Shown: positions 16,266 through 25,934 of the stretch, piece by piece | Position numbering within the stretch: the first letter of the stretch is position 1 | How the letters are laid out: the number at the start of each line of letters is the position of its first letter | Assembly: GCA_018195615.1 (NCBI GenBank) | Contig: JAGTPG010000001.1 | Coordinates: forward strand, 1,054,001-1,118,000 | Direction: 5' to 3' | DNA: 64,000 nt | Origin: Streptomyces tuirus | GTDB lineage: Bacteria > Actinomycetota > Actinomycetes > Streptomycetales > Streptomycetaceae | Position numbers and translations under genes: made by a program | The notes under the pieces: model-generated | What the model was told of the DNA's origin: nothing | The model's input: the letters and a program-made list of their open reading frames with translations, nothing else | Databases searched by the model: none

Positions 16266-17771
16266 ATGAGATCTCCCCGCCTTCAGCTGATAGCCGGCTG
16301 CCTGCTCACTCCCCTGCTCGCCGGCTGCTTCTCCTCCTCCGGCGGCGACTCGTCCTCGGACTCCTCCGGCTCCGGCGAGGGCGGACGGCTCAGCATCGCG
16401 CTCGCCTTCCAGCCGGTGGAGAACTACTCGCCGTACGGGGAGGACGCCTTCACTCTGTCGCGCCTCGCCGTGGCCGAGGGACTGACCCGGCTCGACGCCA
16501 ACGGCACCGCCGCACCCGCGCTCGCCGAGTCCTGGAGCAGCGAACAGGGCGGCAAGAGCTGGGTGTTCAAGCTCCGGGACGCCAAGTTCCAGGACGGCAC
16601 GGACGTCACCGCGAAGGCCGTGGCCACCGCGCTCGCCCACGCCGCCGAGGCCGACCCGGCCCCCTCCGCCATCTCCGGTGTGAAGCTCACCGCCGAGGCC
16701 GTCGGCGACGACCAGGTCAAGGTCACCACCGCTGACGCCGACCCGGTGCTGCCGTTGCGGCTGTCCAACCCGGCCCTGTCGGTGTTCGCCCCGAAGGCGT
16801 ACGCCGAGGACGGCAAGGTGAACGTGGTCGGCACCGGCACCGGCCCCTTCGAGATCACCAAGACCACCGGCAGCACGGCGGTCGCCCTGGACCGCTTCGA
16901 CGACTACTGGGGCGGTCGTGCCCAGGCGTCCGGCATCGACGCGAAGTTCGTCACCGACGGCACCGCCCGCGCCAACGCCCTGCGCACCGGTGACGTGGAC
17001 ATCGCCGAGGCACTGCCCGTCGCGCAGGTCGCCTCGCTGGACGAGAAGACCGTCCACGAGGTCAACACCGCCCGCAACGCGAGCCTTTACCTCAACACCC
17101 AGGCCGGCGTCTTCAAGGACGCGGGACTGCGGGCCGCCGCCCGTGAGGCGATCGACACGTCCGTCATCGCCAAGGGCGTCTACGACGGCTACGCCGAGCC
17201 CGCGAAGGGCCTCTTCGGGCCCGCCCTGACCTGGGCGTCCGGCAAGCGGACCGAGCCGACCGGCCGGGCGAAGGCCGCCGACCCCAAGGGCAAGAACATC
17301 ACCATCGCCACCTACAACGACCGGCCCGAACTGCCCGAGGCCGCCCAGGTGCTCCAGCAGCAGCTCGAGAAGGCCGGGTTCAAGGTGAAGCTGGAGGTGC
17401 GCGCGTACGCCCGGCTGGAGAGCGACCTGCTGGCCAAGAAGTTCGACGCCGCCGTCGCCGCCCGCAACATGATGCTCGACACGGGCGACCCGGTGACCGT
17501 CCTGGCCAGCGACTACACCTGCGACGGCTCCTACAACCTGTCGTTCCTGTGCGACAAGAACGTCGACAAGCTGGTCGCCGGCGCCCAGTCGGAGACCGAC
17601 ACCGCCAAGCGGCAGGACGGCGCGATGAGGACGGAGGCCGCGATCCTCGGCACGGACGCCGTGATCCCGCTCGTTCACCAGAAGATCGTCACGGGCATCG
17701 CTACGTCCGTCCATGGCGCGATCCTCGACCCGTACGAGCGTCAGTTCGTCGGCACCGGGACGCGGTCCTGA
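16266..17771 (+). CDS. NikA/DppA-type substrate-binding lipoprotein
   Basis: A 501-residue family-5 extracellular solute-binding protein. The signal peptide ends in LLTPLLAGC with the lipobox Cys at residue 21, followed by a Ser/Gly/Asp linker. Family features include SIALAFQPVENYSPYGEDAF, GLTRLDANGTAAPALAESWS and VFKLRDAKFQDGTDVTAKAV. These proteins bind peptides, nickel-chelates or metallophores. ACGAGGA lies before the ATG. The Zur-like box just upstream suggests expression under zinc limitation, so the ligand may be a zinc-metallophore complex; this is inferred. It overlaps the fused permease gene downstream. Confidence 0.88.
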   Translation: MRSPRLQLIAGCLLTPLLAGCFSSSGGDSSSDSSGSGEGGRLSIALAFQPVENYSPYGEDAFTLSRLAVAEGLTRLDANGTAAPALAESWSSEQGGKSWVFKLRDAKFQDGTDVTAKAVATALAHAAEADPAPSAISGVKLTAEAVGDDQVKVTTADADPVLPLRLSNPALSVFAPKAYAEDGKVNVVGTGTGPFEITKTTGSTAVALDRFDDYWGGRAQASGIDAKFVTDGTARANALRTGDVDIAEALPVAQVASLDEKTVHEVNTARNASLYLNTQAGVFKDAGLRAAAREAIDTSVIAKGVYDGYAEPAKGLFGPALTWASGKRTEPTGRAKAADPKGKNITIATYNDRPELPEAAQVLQQQLEKAGFKVKLEVRAYARLESDLLAKKFDAAVAARNMMLDTGDPVTVLASDYTCDGSYNLSFLCDKNVDKLVAGAQSETDTAKRQDGAMRTEAAILGTDAVIPLVHQKIVTGIATSVHGAILDPYERQFVGTGTRS

Positions 17772-19666
17772 AGTCCATAGCCGCCCCCCGTGGCCGGTAC
17801 GCCGCCGCCCTGCGCTCCTTTGCGCGGAGCGGCGGCCCCACGTTGCTGTGGCGGGCCGTGCTCACCGCCGCCCTGGTGTGCGGGATCGGTCTGCTGCCCT
17901 GGCTGTCGCGCACCGACCCCGCGCTGACGGTGCTCAAGGCCCGGTCGGCAGAGCGCGCCCCGACCCCCGAGACGCTGCGCGCCATCCGCGAGCAACTCGG
18001 CCTCGAGGACGGCCCGCTCGCGCTGCTCGGACACTGGCTCGGCGGACTGCTGCACGGGGACGCGGGCCGGTCCTGGGTGTCGGACACCGAGGTGCTGTCC
18101 GCCGTCGCACAGGCCCTCGGCGCGTCGCTGATGCTGATGGCCGGTTCGATCGTCGTCACCCTGCTCACGGTCGCCGCCGTGTGCGCCCGCACCCTCCGCC
18201 TCGGCTCCCGGCGCAAGCTCGTCGGACGCGGACCCGGCGGCACCGGCTCCGCGGTGCTGGCCGCACTGCCCGAGTTCCTCGTCGCCTCCGTACTGGCCTC
18301 GGTGGTCGGTGTGCAGCTGGGCTGGCTGCCCGCCCTGGGCTGGTACGGCCCGCAGTGGATGGTCCTGCCCTCGCTCGCCCTCGGCCTGCCCGCCGGTGCC
18401 GTCCTGGGGCGGATGCTGGACGACCTGCTGCCCGCCGCGTTCGCCGAACCGTGGGCGCTCGCCGCCGTGTCCCGCGGCATCCCGCCGAAGTCCGTGGCCC
18501 GGCAGGCGCTGCGCCGCTGCGTGCCCGGACTGCTGCCCAACCTGGGCCTGTTCGTGGTCGGCCTGACCGGCGGCTCGGTCGCCGTCGAGCAGATCTTCGA
18601 CATACCCGGCCTCGGCCGCCTCACCCTGCGCGCCGCCCTCGCCCAGGACCTGCCCGTCCTGCAGACCGGCACACTCGCCCTCGTCCTCCTCGCGGCACTC
18701 GCCGCGCTGCTGGCCCGGCTCGGGGTCCGGTGGCTGATCGGCCCGGCGCTGCGCGACGGCGCCCTGCACTCCCTGCACCGGCCGACCCCGCCCGCCGCAC
18801 GCGTCGCCCCCCTCGTCTACGGCCTTCTGCTGGCCGGCGTCATCGCATGCGGCCTGCCACGCGACCCGCTCGCCCTGGATACGGCCGCCAAGCTTCAAGC
18901 GCCTTCCTGGGCGCACCCGTTCGGCACGGACTCGCTCGGCCGGGACGTCCTGGCCCGGATCTCGCACGGCGCGCTCACCACCCTCGGCATCGCCTTCGCG
19001 GTGAGCGTCGCGGCGCTGGTGCTCGGTGTCCTGCTGGGCCTGCTGCCCCGCCTGTCCGGGCCACTGGTCGACACCGTCAACGCCGTACCGCCGGTACTGG
19101 CCGCCCTGCTCGTGACCGGTGTCGCGGGCAGCGGCCCGTGGACTCCCGCAGTCGCGGTCGCCGTGGTCGCCTGGTCGCCACTGGCCGCCCACACGTCCTC
19201 CCTCCTACGGCAGGAACGCGCGACCCTGCATCTGATGGCGACCCGCGCGCTCGGCGCCGGACCCGGCCACATCCTCCGGCGCGAACTGCTCCCCGCCGTC
19301 CTGCCTCCGGTCGTCCGCCACGCCCTGCTCCGCCTGCCCGGCATCGCCCTGGCCCTGGCCGCGCTCGGCTTCCTGGGCCTCGGCGCCCAGCCGCCCTCCC
19401 CCGAGTGGGGGCTACTGCTGGCCGAGAACCAGCCGTACGTGGAGCGCGCCCCCTGGGCCGTCCTCGCCCCCGCGGCCGTCCTCGCCCTGCTCGGCGCGCT
19501 CGCGGTGACGGCGGCGGGCGGGGTGCGGTTGCCGCGGCTGCGCCGGGGGAACCCGCCCGCGTCAGCGCCGCCCGCGCAGCGGACACCGCAGTCGCCACCG
19601 GAGCCGGACCGGCCCGCCGTCCTGGCCTCCGCCGCCTCCGACTCCTCCCCCACCGACCCCCGCTGA
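17768..19666 (+). CDS. Fused DppB-DppC-type ABC permease
   Basis: About 632 residues holding two binding-protein-dependent permeases in one chain. The first half carries the coupling (EAA) loop AVSRGIPPKSVARQALRRCV. The second half has the DppC signature WAHPFGTDSLGRDVLARISH and a second loop ATRALGAGPGHILRRELLPA. About eleven membrane segments are visible. The start is uncertain: the frame is open from upstream, and the only codon overlapping the previous stop is a CTG (CTGA at 17768-17771); the next standard start in frame is a GTG near 17858, inside the first helix. No ATPase is encoded with it. It would pair with the lipoprotein upstream for uptake of a peptide-like or metal-chelate substrate. 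Confidence 0.85.
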   Translation: MKSIAAPRGRYAAALRSFARSGGPTLLWRAVLTAALVCGIGLLPWLSRTDPALTVLKARSAERAPTPETLRAIREQLGLEDGPLALLGHWLGGLLHGDAGRSWVSDTEVLSAVAQALGASLMLMAGSIVVTLLTVAAVCARTLRLGSRRKLVGRGPGGTGSAVLAALPEFLVASVLASVVGVQLGWLPALGWYGPQWMVLPSLALGLPAGAVLGRMLDDLLPAAFAEPWALAAVSRGIPPKSVARQALRRCVPGLLPNLGLFVVGLTGGSVAVEQIFDIPGLGRLTLRAALAQDLPVLQTGTLALVLLAALAALLARLGVRWLIGPALRDGALHSLHRPTPPAARVAPLVYGLLLAGVIACGLPRDPLALDTAAKLQAPSWAHPFGTDSLGRDVLARISHGALTTLGIAFAVSVAALVLGVLLGLLPRLSGPLVDTVNAVPPVLAALLVTGVAGSGPWTPAVAVAVVAWSPLAAHTSSLLRQERATLHLMATRALGAGPGHILRRELLPAVLPPVVRHALLRLPGIALALAALGFLGLGAQPPSPEWGLLLAENQPYVERAPWAVLAPAAVLALLGALAVTAAGGVRLPRLRRGNPPASAPPAQRTPQSPPEPDRPAVLASAASDSSPTDPR

Positions 19667-19693
19667 CGGAACCCGACCCCTGACTGATGACCG

Positions 19694-20953
19694 ATGACTG
19701 CGACTGACGTGTTCACCCGCTTCCTGGGCCGCCGTACCACCACCCCCAAATCCCCCCGCGAACACACCTGGAGACACCTCTCCCCCCTCCTCAAGCTGCT
19801 GATCCTCACCCAGCTCGCCTTCAACATCGGCTTCTTCGCCGTCCTGCCCTTCCTCGCCGAACACCTCGGCACCGGCATCGGCATGGCGGGCTGGATGGTC
19901 GGCTTCGTGCTCGGGCTGCGGACCTTCAGCCAACAGGGGCTGTTCGTGGTCGGGGGCATGCTCGTCGACCGGTACGGCGTACGGCCCGTCGTCCTGGTGG
20001 GCTGCGTCCTGCGGATCGCCGGGTTCGCCTGGCTGGGCTTCGCCGAGGCGACCTGGTCGGTGATCGGCTCGGTCCTGCTCATCGGCTTCGCCGCCGCGCT
20101 GTTCTCACCGGCGGTCGAGTCGGAGGTGGCCCGGCAGGCGGTGGTGTGGGAGGAGGAGGGCCACGGGTCCCGGACGCGGGTCCTCGCCCTGCTCTCGGCG
20201 GCCGGTCAGGCCGGTGCGTTCGTCGGCCCGCTGCTCGGCGCGCTGCTGCTCGCCGTGGACTTCCGTACCGCCTGTCTCGCCGGGGCCGGGGTCTTCGTGC
20301 TCGTCCTCGCCGGGCACGCCCGGCTGATGCCGCAACACATACCCGGCCGGGTACGGGTGACGGAGAAGGGCGGCCTGCGGCTGGTGCTGCGCAACCGCCG
20401 CTTCCTCGCCCTGTGCGTCGCCTACGGCAGCTACCTGCTCGCCTACAACCAGCTCTACCTCGCCCTGCCGGACGAGGTGGAACGGGCCACCGGCTCGCAG
20501 ACCTCGCTGTCCTGGCTGTTCGCCCTGTCGTCCCTGCTGGTGGTGTGCGCGCAACTGCGGGTCACGCGGTGGGCGGGCGACCGGCTCGACCTGCGCCGCT
20601 CCATGGCCGCCGGACTGCTGCTCATCGCGGCCGGGTTCGCCGTCGTCGCGGCGGCCCGCCCGGCCGGCTGGACGGGCCTCGCCGGGCTGCTGCCCGCCGC
20701 CGGGTACGTCGTGCTGCTCACCCTCGGCCAGATGCTGGTCGTGCCCGCCGCCCGCGCCTGGGTGCCCGACCTCGCCGAGGAGGGCCGCATCGGCCTCTAC
20801 ACCGGCGCGCTGTCCTCCGTCTCCGGCGTGATCGTCCTCGTCGGCAGCTCGGCGACGGGCTCCCTGCTCGACGCGGGGCTTCCGGCGGCCGTGCCGTGGC
20901 TGGCCCTGGCCGCCGTACCGGTCATGACGCTGGGGCTGCTGCCGCGAAGGTGA
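19694..20953 (+). CDS. MFS transporter, probable exporter
   Basis: A 419-residue major facilitator with about eleven to twelve helices. LLILTQLAFNIGFFAVLPFL is the first, and GGMLVDRYGVRPVVLVG is the motif A loop (G-x-x-x-D-R-x-G-x-R). The class resembles the DHA1-like drug or metallophore exporters. It starts 27 nt after the permease stop and probably belongs to the same unit, so a siderophore- or zincophore-like secretion and recapture cycle is plausible. The similarity in layout to the exporter at 36801-38053 (in the B12 island) is notable. Substrate unknown. Confidence 0.88.
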   Translation: MTATDVFTRFLGRRTTTPKSPREHTWRHLSPLLKLLILTQLAFNIGFFAVLPFLAEHLGTGIGMAGWMVGFVLGLRTFSQQGLFVVGGMLVDRYGVRPVVLVGCVLRIAGFAWLGFAEATWSVIGSVLLIGFAAALFSPAVESEVARQAVVWEEEGHGSRTRVLALLSAAGQAGAFVGPLLGALLLAVDFRTACLAGAGVFVLVLAGHARLMPQHIPGRVRVTEKGGLRLVLRNRRFLALCVAYGSYLLAYNQLYLALPDEVERATGSQTSLSWLFALSSLLVVCAQLRVTRWAGDRLDLRRSMAAGLLLIAAGFAVVAAARPAGWTGLAGLLPAAGYVVLLTLGQMLVVPAARAWVPDLAEEGRIGLYTGALSSVSGVIVLVGSSATGSLLDAGLPAAVPWLALAAVPVMTLGLLPRR

Positions 20954-21176
20954 CGAAGTCGGCCCAGGCGGTGGGGGCTACGGCGAACTGGGGCCCCCGC
21001 CGGTCCTTGGAGTCACGGACGTGGACGGCGGTGGGGCAGGGGGCGACCTCGACGCAGTCGCCGGATCCGCCGCTGCTGTAGGTGGACTTCCGCCAGGAGA
21101 GGGCGACTTCGACGCAGTCGCCGTCGCCGCCGCTGCTGTAGCTGCTCTTGAACCAGGCCAGGTCAGACGCGTTCAT
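20922..21176 (-). CDS. DUF397 protein with duplicated motif
   Basis: An 84-residue protein with two DUF397 motifs, WFKSSYSSGGDGDCVEVAL and WRKSTYSSGGSGDCVEVAP, then VHVRDSKDRRGPQFAVAPTA and a short tail. Most family members have one motif, so the first is a partial duplication. Its ATG overlaps the stop of the XRE gene (ATGA). DUF397 proteins act with Scr1-like XRE regulators in Streptomyces development and antibiotic control. The 3' end overlaps the MFS gene's end by about 30 nt on the opposite strand. Confidence 0.9.
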   Translation of the reverse strand: MNASDLAWFKSSYSSGGDGDCVEVALSWRKSTYSSGGSGDCVEVAPCPTAVHVRDSKDRRGPQFAVAPTAWADFVTFAAAAPAS

Positions 21177-22012
21177 AGTTCCCCTCGCATGCGCTGCAAC
21201 AGACTCACGGAGTCCCTGATGGTGAGAGCTTGTGAACGCATCCTGGCATACCGCCTCTGGAGCACGCTGATCTCTTTCGCGTCGGATACGAGCAGGCCGC
21301 CCCGCTGCCCCTCGCAGTAGGCGTACCACTGGTTCTCCGGGGTCTCCAGGAGCTGCACGGGGCCGTCGAGCCCTGCATGCGTCTCCTGAACCTGGGGCAT
21401 GATCTGCAACTCGACGTTCCGAAGCTCCGCGATCTCCAGTACGTGGTCCAGGAGTTCACGCGTCACCTCCGTCCCGCCCGTGCGCCGCAGGAACACGCCC
21501 TCCTCCAGGATGAACCCGAACGCCGTGTTGGGCCGCTCCCGCAGCAGCCGTTGGCGATCCGCCCGTGCCGTCCACTGGGCCTCGATCTGCTCGTCGTCCA
21601 GCGGCGGGAGCTGGTTGGTGAACAGCGTGCGCGCGTACGCCTCCGTCTGCAACAGCCCCGGCACCAACCGGCATTCGTACGTGTACAGCGTGATCGCGGT
21701 CGCCTCCAGCCGCGCCCACCGCCGGAACCAGGCCGCCAGCCCCGGCTGCCGGGCGACCCGCTTGAGGGTCTTGCTCAACACTCCCGTGTTCCCGGTCGCC
21801 TCCTCCGCCCGCTCCACGAAGGCGACGTCCGGCATCCGCCGCCCCAACTCCACCGACGCCACTGTGTGTTTGGAGAACCGGACGACCTCCGCGAACTCCT
21901 CCCGACTCAGACCCACGTGCTCGCGCAGCGCCTGAAGCGCCGCTCCGAACGTCCGCAGGCTGTCCGCCCCGTCCGGTTCCCCGCCACCCCGTACGAACGT
22001 GTCCTCGACCAC
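21173..22012 (-). CDS. XRE/Scr1-family transcriptional regulator
   Basis: A 279-residue protein with an N-terminal helix-turn-helix (ALREHVGLSREEFAEVVRFS, KHTVASVELGRRMPD) and the DUF5753 (Scr1-associated) domain: ITLYTYECRLVPGLLQTEAY, FGFILEEGVFLRRTGGTEVT and GPVQLLETPENQWYAYCEGQ. Length is typical. It forms the standard trio with the DUF397 gene (overlapping downstream) and the divergent HATPase gene. In such trios the XRE protein activates targets and the small partner counteracts it. GGAAGG before the GTG at 22012 supports the start. Confidence 0.92.
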   Translation of the reverse strand: MVEDTFVRGGGEPDGADSLRTFGAALQALREHVGLSREEFAEVVRFSKHTVASVELGRRMPDVAFVERAEEATGNTGVLSKTLKRVARQPGLAAWFRRWARLEATAITLYTYECRLVPGLLQTEAYARTLFTNQLPPLDDEQIEAQWTARADRQRLLRERPNTAFGFILEEGVFLRRTGGTEVTRELLDHVLEIAELRNVELQIMPQVQETHAGLDGPVQLLETPENQWYAYCEGQRGGLLVSDAKEISVLQRRYARMRSQALTIRDSVSLLQRMRGEL

Positions 22013-22163
22013 CCTCGCCCCACCTTCCGCTCACACCCCGCTCCCAACCCGCCCATGGTTACGGGCTGTCATCGGTACTGTCCAGCCCGTGACCGCGTAC
22101 TCTCGCGCGGAGTACGCGGCTCCGGCCTGGTGAAAGGGGTGCCGGAGAGGCCAGATTGGGCGC

Positions 22164-22661
22164 ATGACAGCTCCGTCCACCCACCAGGGCCCGGTTACCG
22201 TACGTGTGTTCACCTCCGTCCGGAGGTTCAGCGCCACCCCGCTGGGCGCCCGCCTCGCGCGGCACCACGCCATAGAGCAGCTGAGGGCGTGGGGCGTCGG
22301 ATCCGCTTCCGCTTCCGGGTCGGACGCCGTGGGGACGGTCGCCGCCATCGTCGGCGAGCTCGCGGCGAACGCCGTCACCCACGGGCGGGTGCCTGGCCGG
22401 GACTTCGAGCTGCGGCTCTCCCTCGTCACGGGAAGCGTGCGCGTCGAGGTCACCGACACCCGCGCCGGGAGCGTGCCGCCCGCGCCCGGAGCCGTGACGG
22501 CTCCGCCGCCCCTCGACGAGTCCGGGCGCGGGCTGTTCCTCGTCGGGGCACTCGCCGACCGGTGGGAGGTGCTGGAGCGGGAGCCGGGCAAAACGGTCCG
22601 CGCGGAGGTCGATCTGCCGGGCTGGCTGTCGCTGGTCGGGCGGGCCGCGCGAAACGGGTGA
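22164..22661 (+). CDS. HATPase_c anti-sigma-type ATP-binding protein
   Basis: A 165-residue single-domain GHKL protein. AAIVGELAANAVTHGRVPGR is the N box, VEVTDTRAGSVPP the G1 box (D-x-x), and ESGRGLFLVGALADRWEVLE the G2/G-loop. Such proteins are serine kinase/anti-sigma-like partners of developmental regulators in actinomycetes. It is divergent from the XRE gene with a shared promoter region of 151 nt. Three degenerate repeats begin at its very end. Confidence 0.9.
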   Translation: MTAPSTHQGPVTVRVFTSVRRFSATPLGARLARHHAIEQLRAWGVGSASASGSDAVGTVAAIVGELAANAVTHGRVPGRDFELRLSLVTGSVRVEVTDTRAGSVPPAPGAVTAPPPLDESGRGLFLVGALADRWEVLEREPGKTVRAEVDLPGWLSLVGRAARNG

Positions 22662-22735
22662 CGGCCACCGCCCGTGCGAAACGCGTGACGGCCGCCGCGC
22701 GCACGGGACGGGTGACAGCCGCCGCCCCGGTCGTT
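22652..22735 (+). repeat. Three degenerate ~28-bp direct repeats
   Basis: The unit cgaaacgggtgacggccaccg recurs as cgaaacgcgtgacggccgccg and, more diverged, gggacgggtgacagccgccg. It bridges the end of the HATPase gene and the stop of the converging regulator. Function not apparent; possibly residual slippage. Confidence 0.6.
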
Positions 22736-24167
22736 CAGTCCGCCACGGGATACGGCACGAACGTGCTGCTGTCCTGGTCGATCCGGAGCGTGGCGCCCAG
22801 TGGGGGTGTGGCGCGTTGCGGGCAGTCGAGGCGTTCGCAGACGCGGCAGCCCATGCCGATGGGGGTGGCGGCGGAGGGGCTGGTGAGGTCGAGGCCGTCG
22901 GAGTAGACGAGGCGGTGGGCGTGGCGGATCTCGCAGCCGAGGCCGATGGCGTATGTCTTCCCGGGCTCGCCCCAGCCGCCGCGGTGCCGGGTGATCGCGC
23001 GGGCGGTCCACAAGTAGCGCTGCCCGTCCGGCATTTCGGCGATCTGGACGTGGATCCGGCCGGGCGCGGCGAACGCCTCGTAGACGTTCCAGAGGGGACA
23101 GGTGCCGCCCGCCCGGGAGAAATGGAACCCGGTGGCCGACTGCCGCTTGGACATGTTGCCGGCCCTGTCGACCCGGACGAAGGAGAAGGGGACGCCGCGC
23201 AGGCGCGGACGCTGGAGTGTGCTGAGGCGGTGGCAGACGGTTTCGTAGCCGAGTCCGTAGCGGTCGGTGAGGCGTTCGATGTCGTAGCGGAACTCCTCGG
23301 CCGCCGCATGGAAGGCGGTGTACGGCAGGATCAGCGCGGCAGCGAAGTAGTTGGCGATGCCGATACGGGCCAGACCGTGGGCGGGCGTGCCGGGCTCGAA
23401 GTCCTCGGCGGCCTGGCGGCCGAGTTCGTCGGCGTACTCCAGCAGGGCCAGTTGGGTCGCCATGCGGAAGGCGCGCTGTCCGGGGCGCAGCCGGGGAGAC
23501 ATGTGGAGGGTGCGGGTCGCGGCGTCGTAGCGGTGGAGGCGGTCGCCGGAGTCGGCGGACAGGCGGACGCCGTGGGCGTCGGCCAGTCGCCTGGTGAGGG
23601 CGCCGATGACCTCGCCGGGCCGGATGCCGATCTCGTCGGCGAGGCGTTCGGCCGCGAGGTCGGTGTCGTGCAGGTAGTTCTGGCGGCGGTAGAAGAAGTC
23701 CCTGATCTCCTCATGGGGTGATCGGGGGACCCGGGAGATCCCGGCGATCCGGGCGGTCCAGGTGTCTCGGCGGTGGTGTCACGGCCGTCGTCCGCTGCCG
23801 CGAGGCGCTCGGCCAGCAGTTGGTTGCGGCGGCCCAGGTCGAGCAGGACCTGGGCGACGGCGGGCATGCGCGAGGCCAGTTCGGCGAGGTCGGACGGCGA
23901 CACGCGGGACTCGGCGATCTCCCCCGCCAGAGCCTCCCGCAGGTCCGCCACCAGCCGGGTCGTGTCGCGCTCGGAGAAGAAGCCCGGGTCGACGCCGAAG
24001 GTTTCGGTGAGCCTGAGCAGTACCGGCACGGTGAGCGGGCGGGAGTCGTGCTCCATCTGGTTCAGATAGCTCGGTGAGATCGCGAGGGCGCGGGCCAGCT
24101 CCGCCTGGCTCATCCGGCGCTCCTCGCGCAGCCTGCGCAGCCGCGCCCCCGCGTAGGTCTTGCTCAC
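22735..24167 (-). CDS. ramB: RamB/ScfR-type XRE regulator of acetate metabolism, frame-broken near 23716
   Basis: Joined across a one-base loss in a C run at 23715-23718 this is a 477-residue protein. It begins SKTYAGARLRRLREERRMSQ, a helix-turn-helix, then an ImmA/IrrE-like metallopeptidase fold (AAALILPYTAFHAAAEEFRY), and ends with the DUF2083 domain whose cysteines (RAGGTCPLWNVYEAF, GMGCRVCERLDCPQRA) mark short-chain fatty-acyl regulators. RamB of corynebacteria and mycobacteria controls isocitrate lyase and malate synthase. Here the gene is divergent from aceA with candidate sites between them, so the role is well supported by position. The start at 24167 gives the expected N-terminus. 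Confidence 0.87.
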
Positions 24168-24235
24168 CTGCGCCCCTCCCCGCTCCCCTGTGTCCGGTTC
24201 CGGTCAGCGTACGCGAGAACACCCCACGGCAACCC

Positions 24236-24283
24236 TTCGCAAGGTTGGCAAAACGCCGCCCGAAGATTCGCAAGACTTGGCAA
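24236..24283. promoter_or_regulatory. Two direct repeats, candidate RamB operators
   Basis: TTCGCAAGGTTGGCAA (24236-24251) and TTCGCAAGACTTGGCAA (24267-24283), about 31 bp apart in the ramB-aceA divergent region. Each is an imperfect inverted pair of TTGCGAA/TTGGCAA halves and resembles the TTTGCAAA-type sites of RamB. The rest of 24168-24551 holds the aceA leader and nothing else I can name. Confidence 0.55.
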
Positions 24284-24551
24284 GCATCCATGGTTGATGG
24301 CACTCAGTGCCAGTGCCAGAGTGTGAGTGCGGCCCGCCGGACCCGGCAGGAAACCGCTCGAACCGGGGCACGATTCACTGCCCTGACGTCGGAGATCCCG
24401 GCAATGGCGGCATCCTCCACCGGCAGCATTGCTCACCTTCCCCACTCGGGGTAACGGCGGGCCGCACCACAGACACGACACGCAGTGCCACCCCTGCCGA
24501 GGGCGGGACGGACATTGGCATCCGCGACAGACCGAGGAGACGGTGACAGTC

Positions 24552-25835
24552 ATGGCAGACGCGAGGACTCAGGCGGCCGAGGAGCTGGCTCGGCGTTGGG
24601 CCGCCGACCCCCGGTGGAAGGGCATCGAGCGCACCTACAGCGCCGAGGACGTGGTCCGGCTCTCCGGCAGCGTCCGCGAGGAGCACACCCTGGCCCGGCG
24701 CGGCGCCGAGCGGCTGTGGCGTCAGCTGCACGACCTCGACTACGTCCACGCCCTCGGCGCGCTGACCGGCGGCCAGGCGGTGCAGCAGGTCAAGGCGGGC
24801 CTGCAGGCCATCTACCTGTCCGGATGGCAGGTCGCCGCCGACGCCAACCAGGCCGGGCACACCTACCCCGACCAGAGCCTGTACCCGGCCAACTCGGTGC
24901 CGCAGGTGGTCCGTCGGATCAACAACGCCCTCCTGCGCGCCGACCAGATCGCCACCGCCGAGAACGCGGGTGACACGACGGACTGGCTGGCCCCGATCGT
25001 CGCCGACGCGGAGGCCGGCTTCGGTGGTCCGCTGAACGCCTTCGAGCTGACCAAGGGCATGATCGCGGCGGGCGCGGCCGGCATCCACTACGAGGACCAG
25101 CTGGCCTCCGAGAAGAAGTGCGGCCACCTGGGCGGCAAGGTCCTCGTCCCGACCTCGCAGCACATCCGCACCCTGAACGCGGCCCGGCTCGCGGCGGACA
25201 TCGCCGACACGCCGACCGTGATCATCGCCCGCACCGACGCCCTCGCCGCCAACCTCCTCACCACGGACATCGACGAGCGCGACGCGGAGTTCGTCACCGG
25301 CGAGCGGACGGCGGAGGGCTTCTACCGGGTCCGCAACGGCATGGCCCCGGTCATCGCCCGCGGCCTGGCGTACGCCCCTTACGCCGACCTCATCTGGGTG
25401 GAGACGGGCACCCCGGACCTCGCCCAGGCCCGCGAGTTCGCCGAGGCCATCCACGCCCGGTACCCGGACCAGATGCTGGCCTACAACTGCTCGCCGTCCT
25501 TCAACTGGAAGGCCGCGCTGGACGACGACCAGATCGCCAAGTTCCAGCGCGAACTGGGCGCCATGGGTTACAAGTTCCAGTTCATCACCCTGGCCGGCTT
25601 TCACTCCCTCAACCACGGCATGTTCGACCTGGCCCGCGGTTACGCCGAGCACGGCATGACCGCGTACGTCGACCTGCAGGAGAAGGAGTTCGCCGCCCAG
25701 GCGCAGGGCTTCACCGCGGTCAAGCACCAGCGTGAGGTCGGCACCGGCTACTTCGACCTGGTGTCCACCGCCGTCAACCCCGCCTCCTCCACGACCGCGC
25801 TGTCCGGGTCCACGGAGGAGGAGCAGTTCCACTAG
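24552..25835 (+). CDS. aceA: Isocitrate lyase
   Basis: A 427-residue isocitrate lyase, the first glyoxylate-shunt enzyme, splitting isocitrate into glyoxylate and succinate. It contains the catalytic loop [33 protein letters not shown] strand (here [20 protein letters not shown]), [18 protein letters not shown] and the NCSPSFNWK motif. Length and all these motifs are normal. GAGGAGACGG is upstream of the ATG. It heads a unit with malate synthase and a hydroxyacyl-CoA dehydrogenase, a layout suited to growth on acetate or fatty acids, with RamB as likely controller. Confidence 0.96.
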   Translation: MADARTQAAEELARRWAADPRWKGIERTYSAEDVVRLSGSVREEHTLARRGAERLWRQLHDLDYVHALGALTGGQAVQQVKAGLQAIYLSGWQVAADANQAGHTYPDQSLYPANSVPQVVRRINNALLRADQIATAENAGDTTDWLAPIVADAEAGFGGPLNAFELTKGMIAAGAAGIHYEDQLASEKKCGHLGGKVLVPTSQHIRTLNAARLAADIADTPTVIIARTDALAANLLTTDIDERDAEFVTGERTAEGFYRVRNGMAPVIARGLAYAPYADLIWVETGTPDLAQAREFAEAIHARYPDQMLAYNCSPSFNWKAALDDDQIAKFQRELGAMGYKFQFITLAGFHSLNHGMFDLARGYAEHGMTAYVDLQEKEFAAQAQGFTAVKHQREVGTGYFDLVSTAVNPASSTTALSGSTEEEQFH

Positions 25836-25934
25836 GCCGTCCCCGAGGACGCCCGTCCGGTCCGCCCCGGCCGAGTGGGGGTCGTACCACCGTCCCGGTA
25901 CGGCCCCGCTCTCCTCCCTCCCTCAGGAGCACCC

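Noticed and set aside
22031..23309. Large leftward frames overlapping the HATPase and RamB genes
   Set aside because: Proline/arginine-rich shadow frames of real genes; no motif and no start signal.
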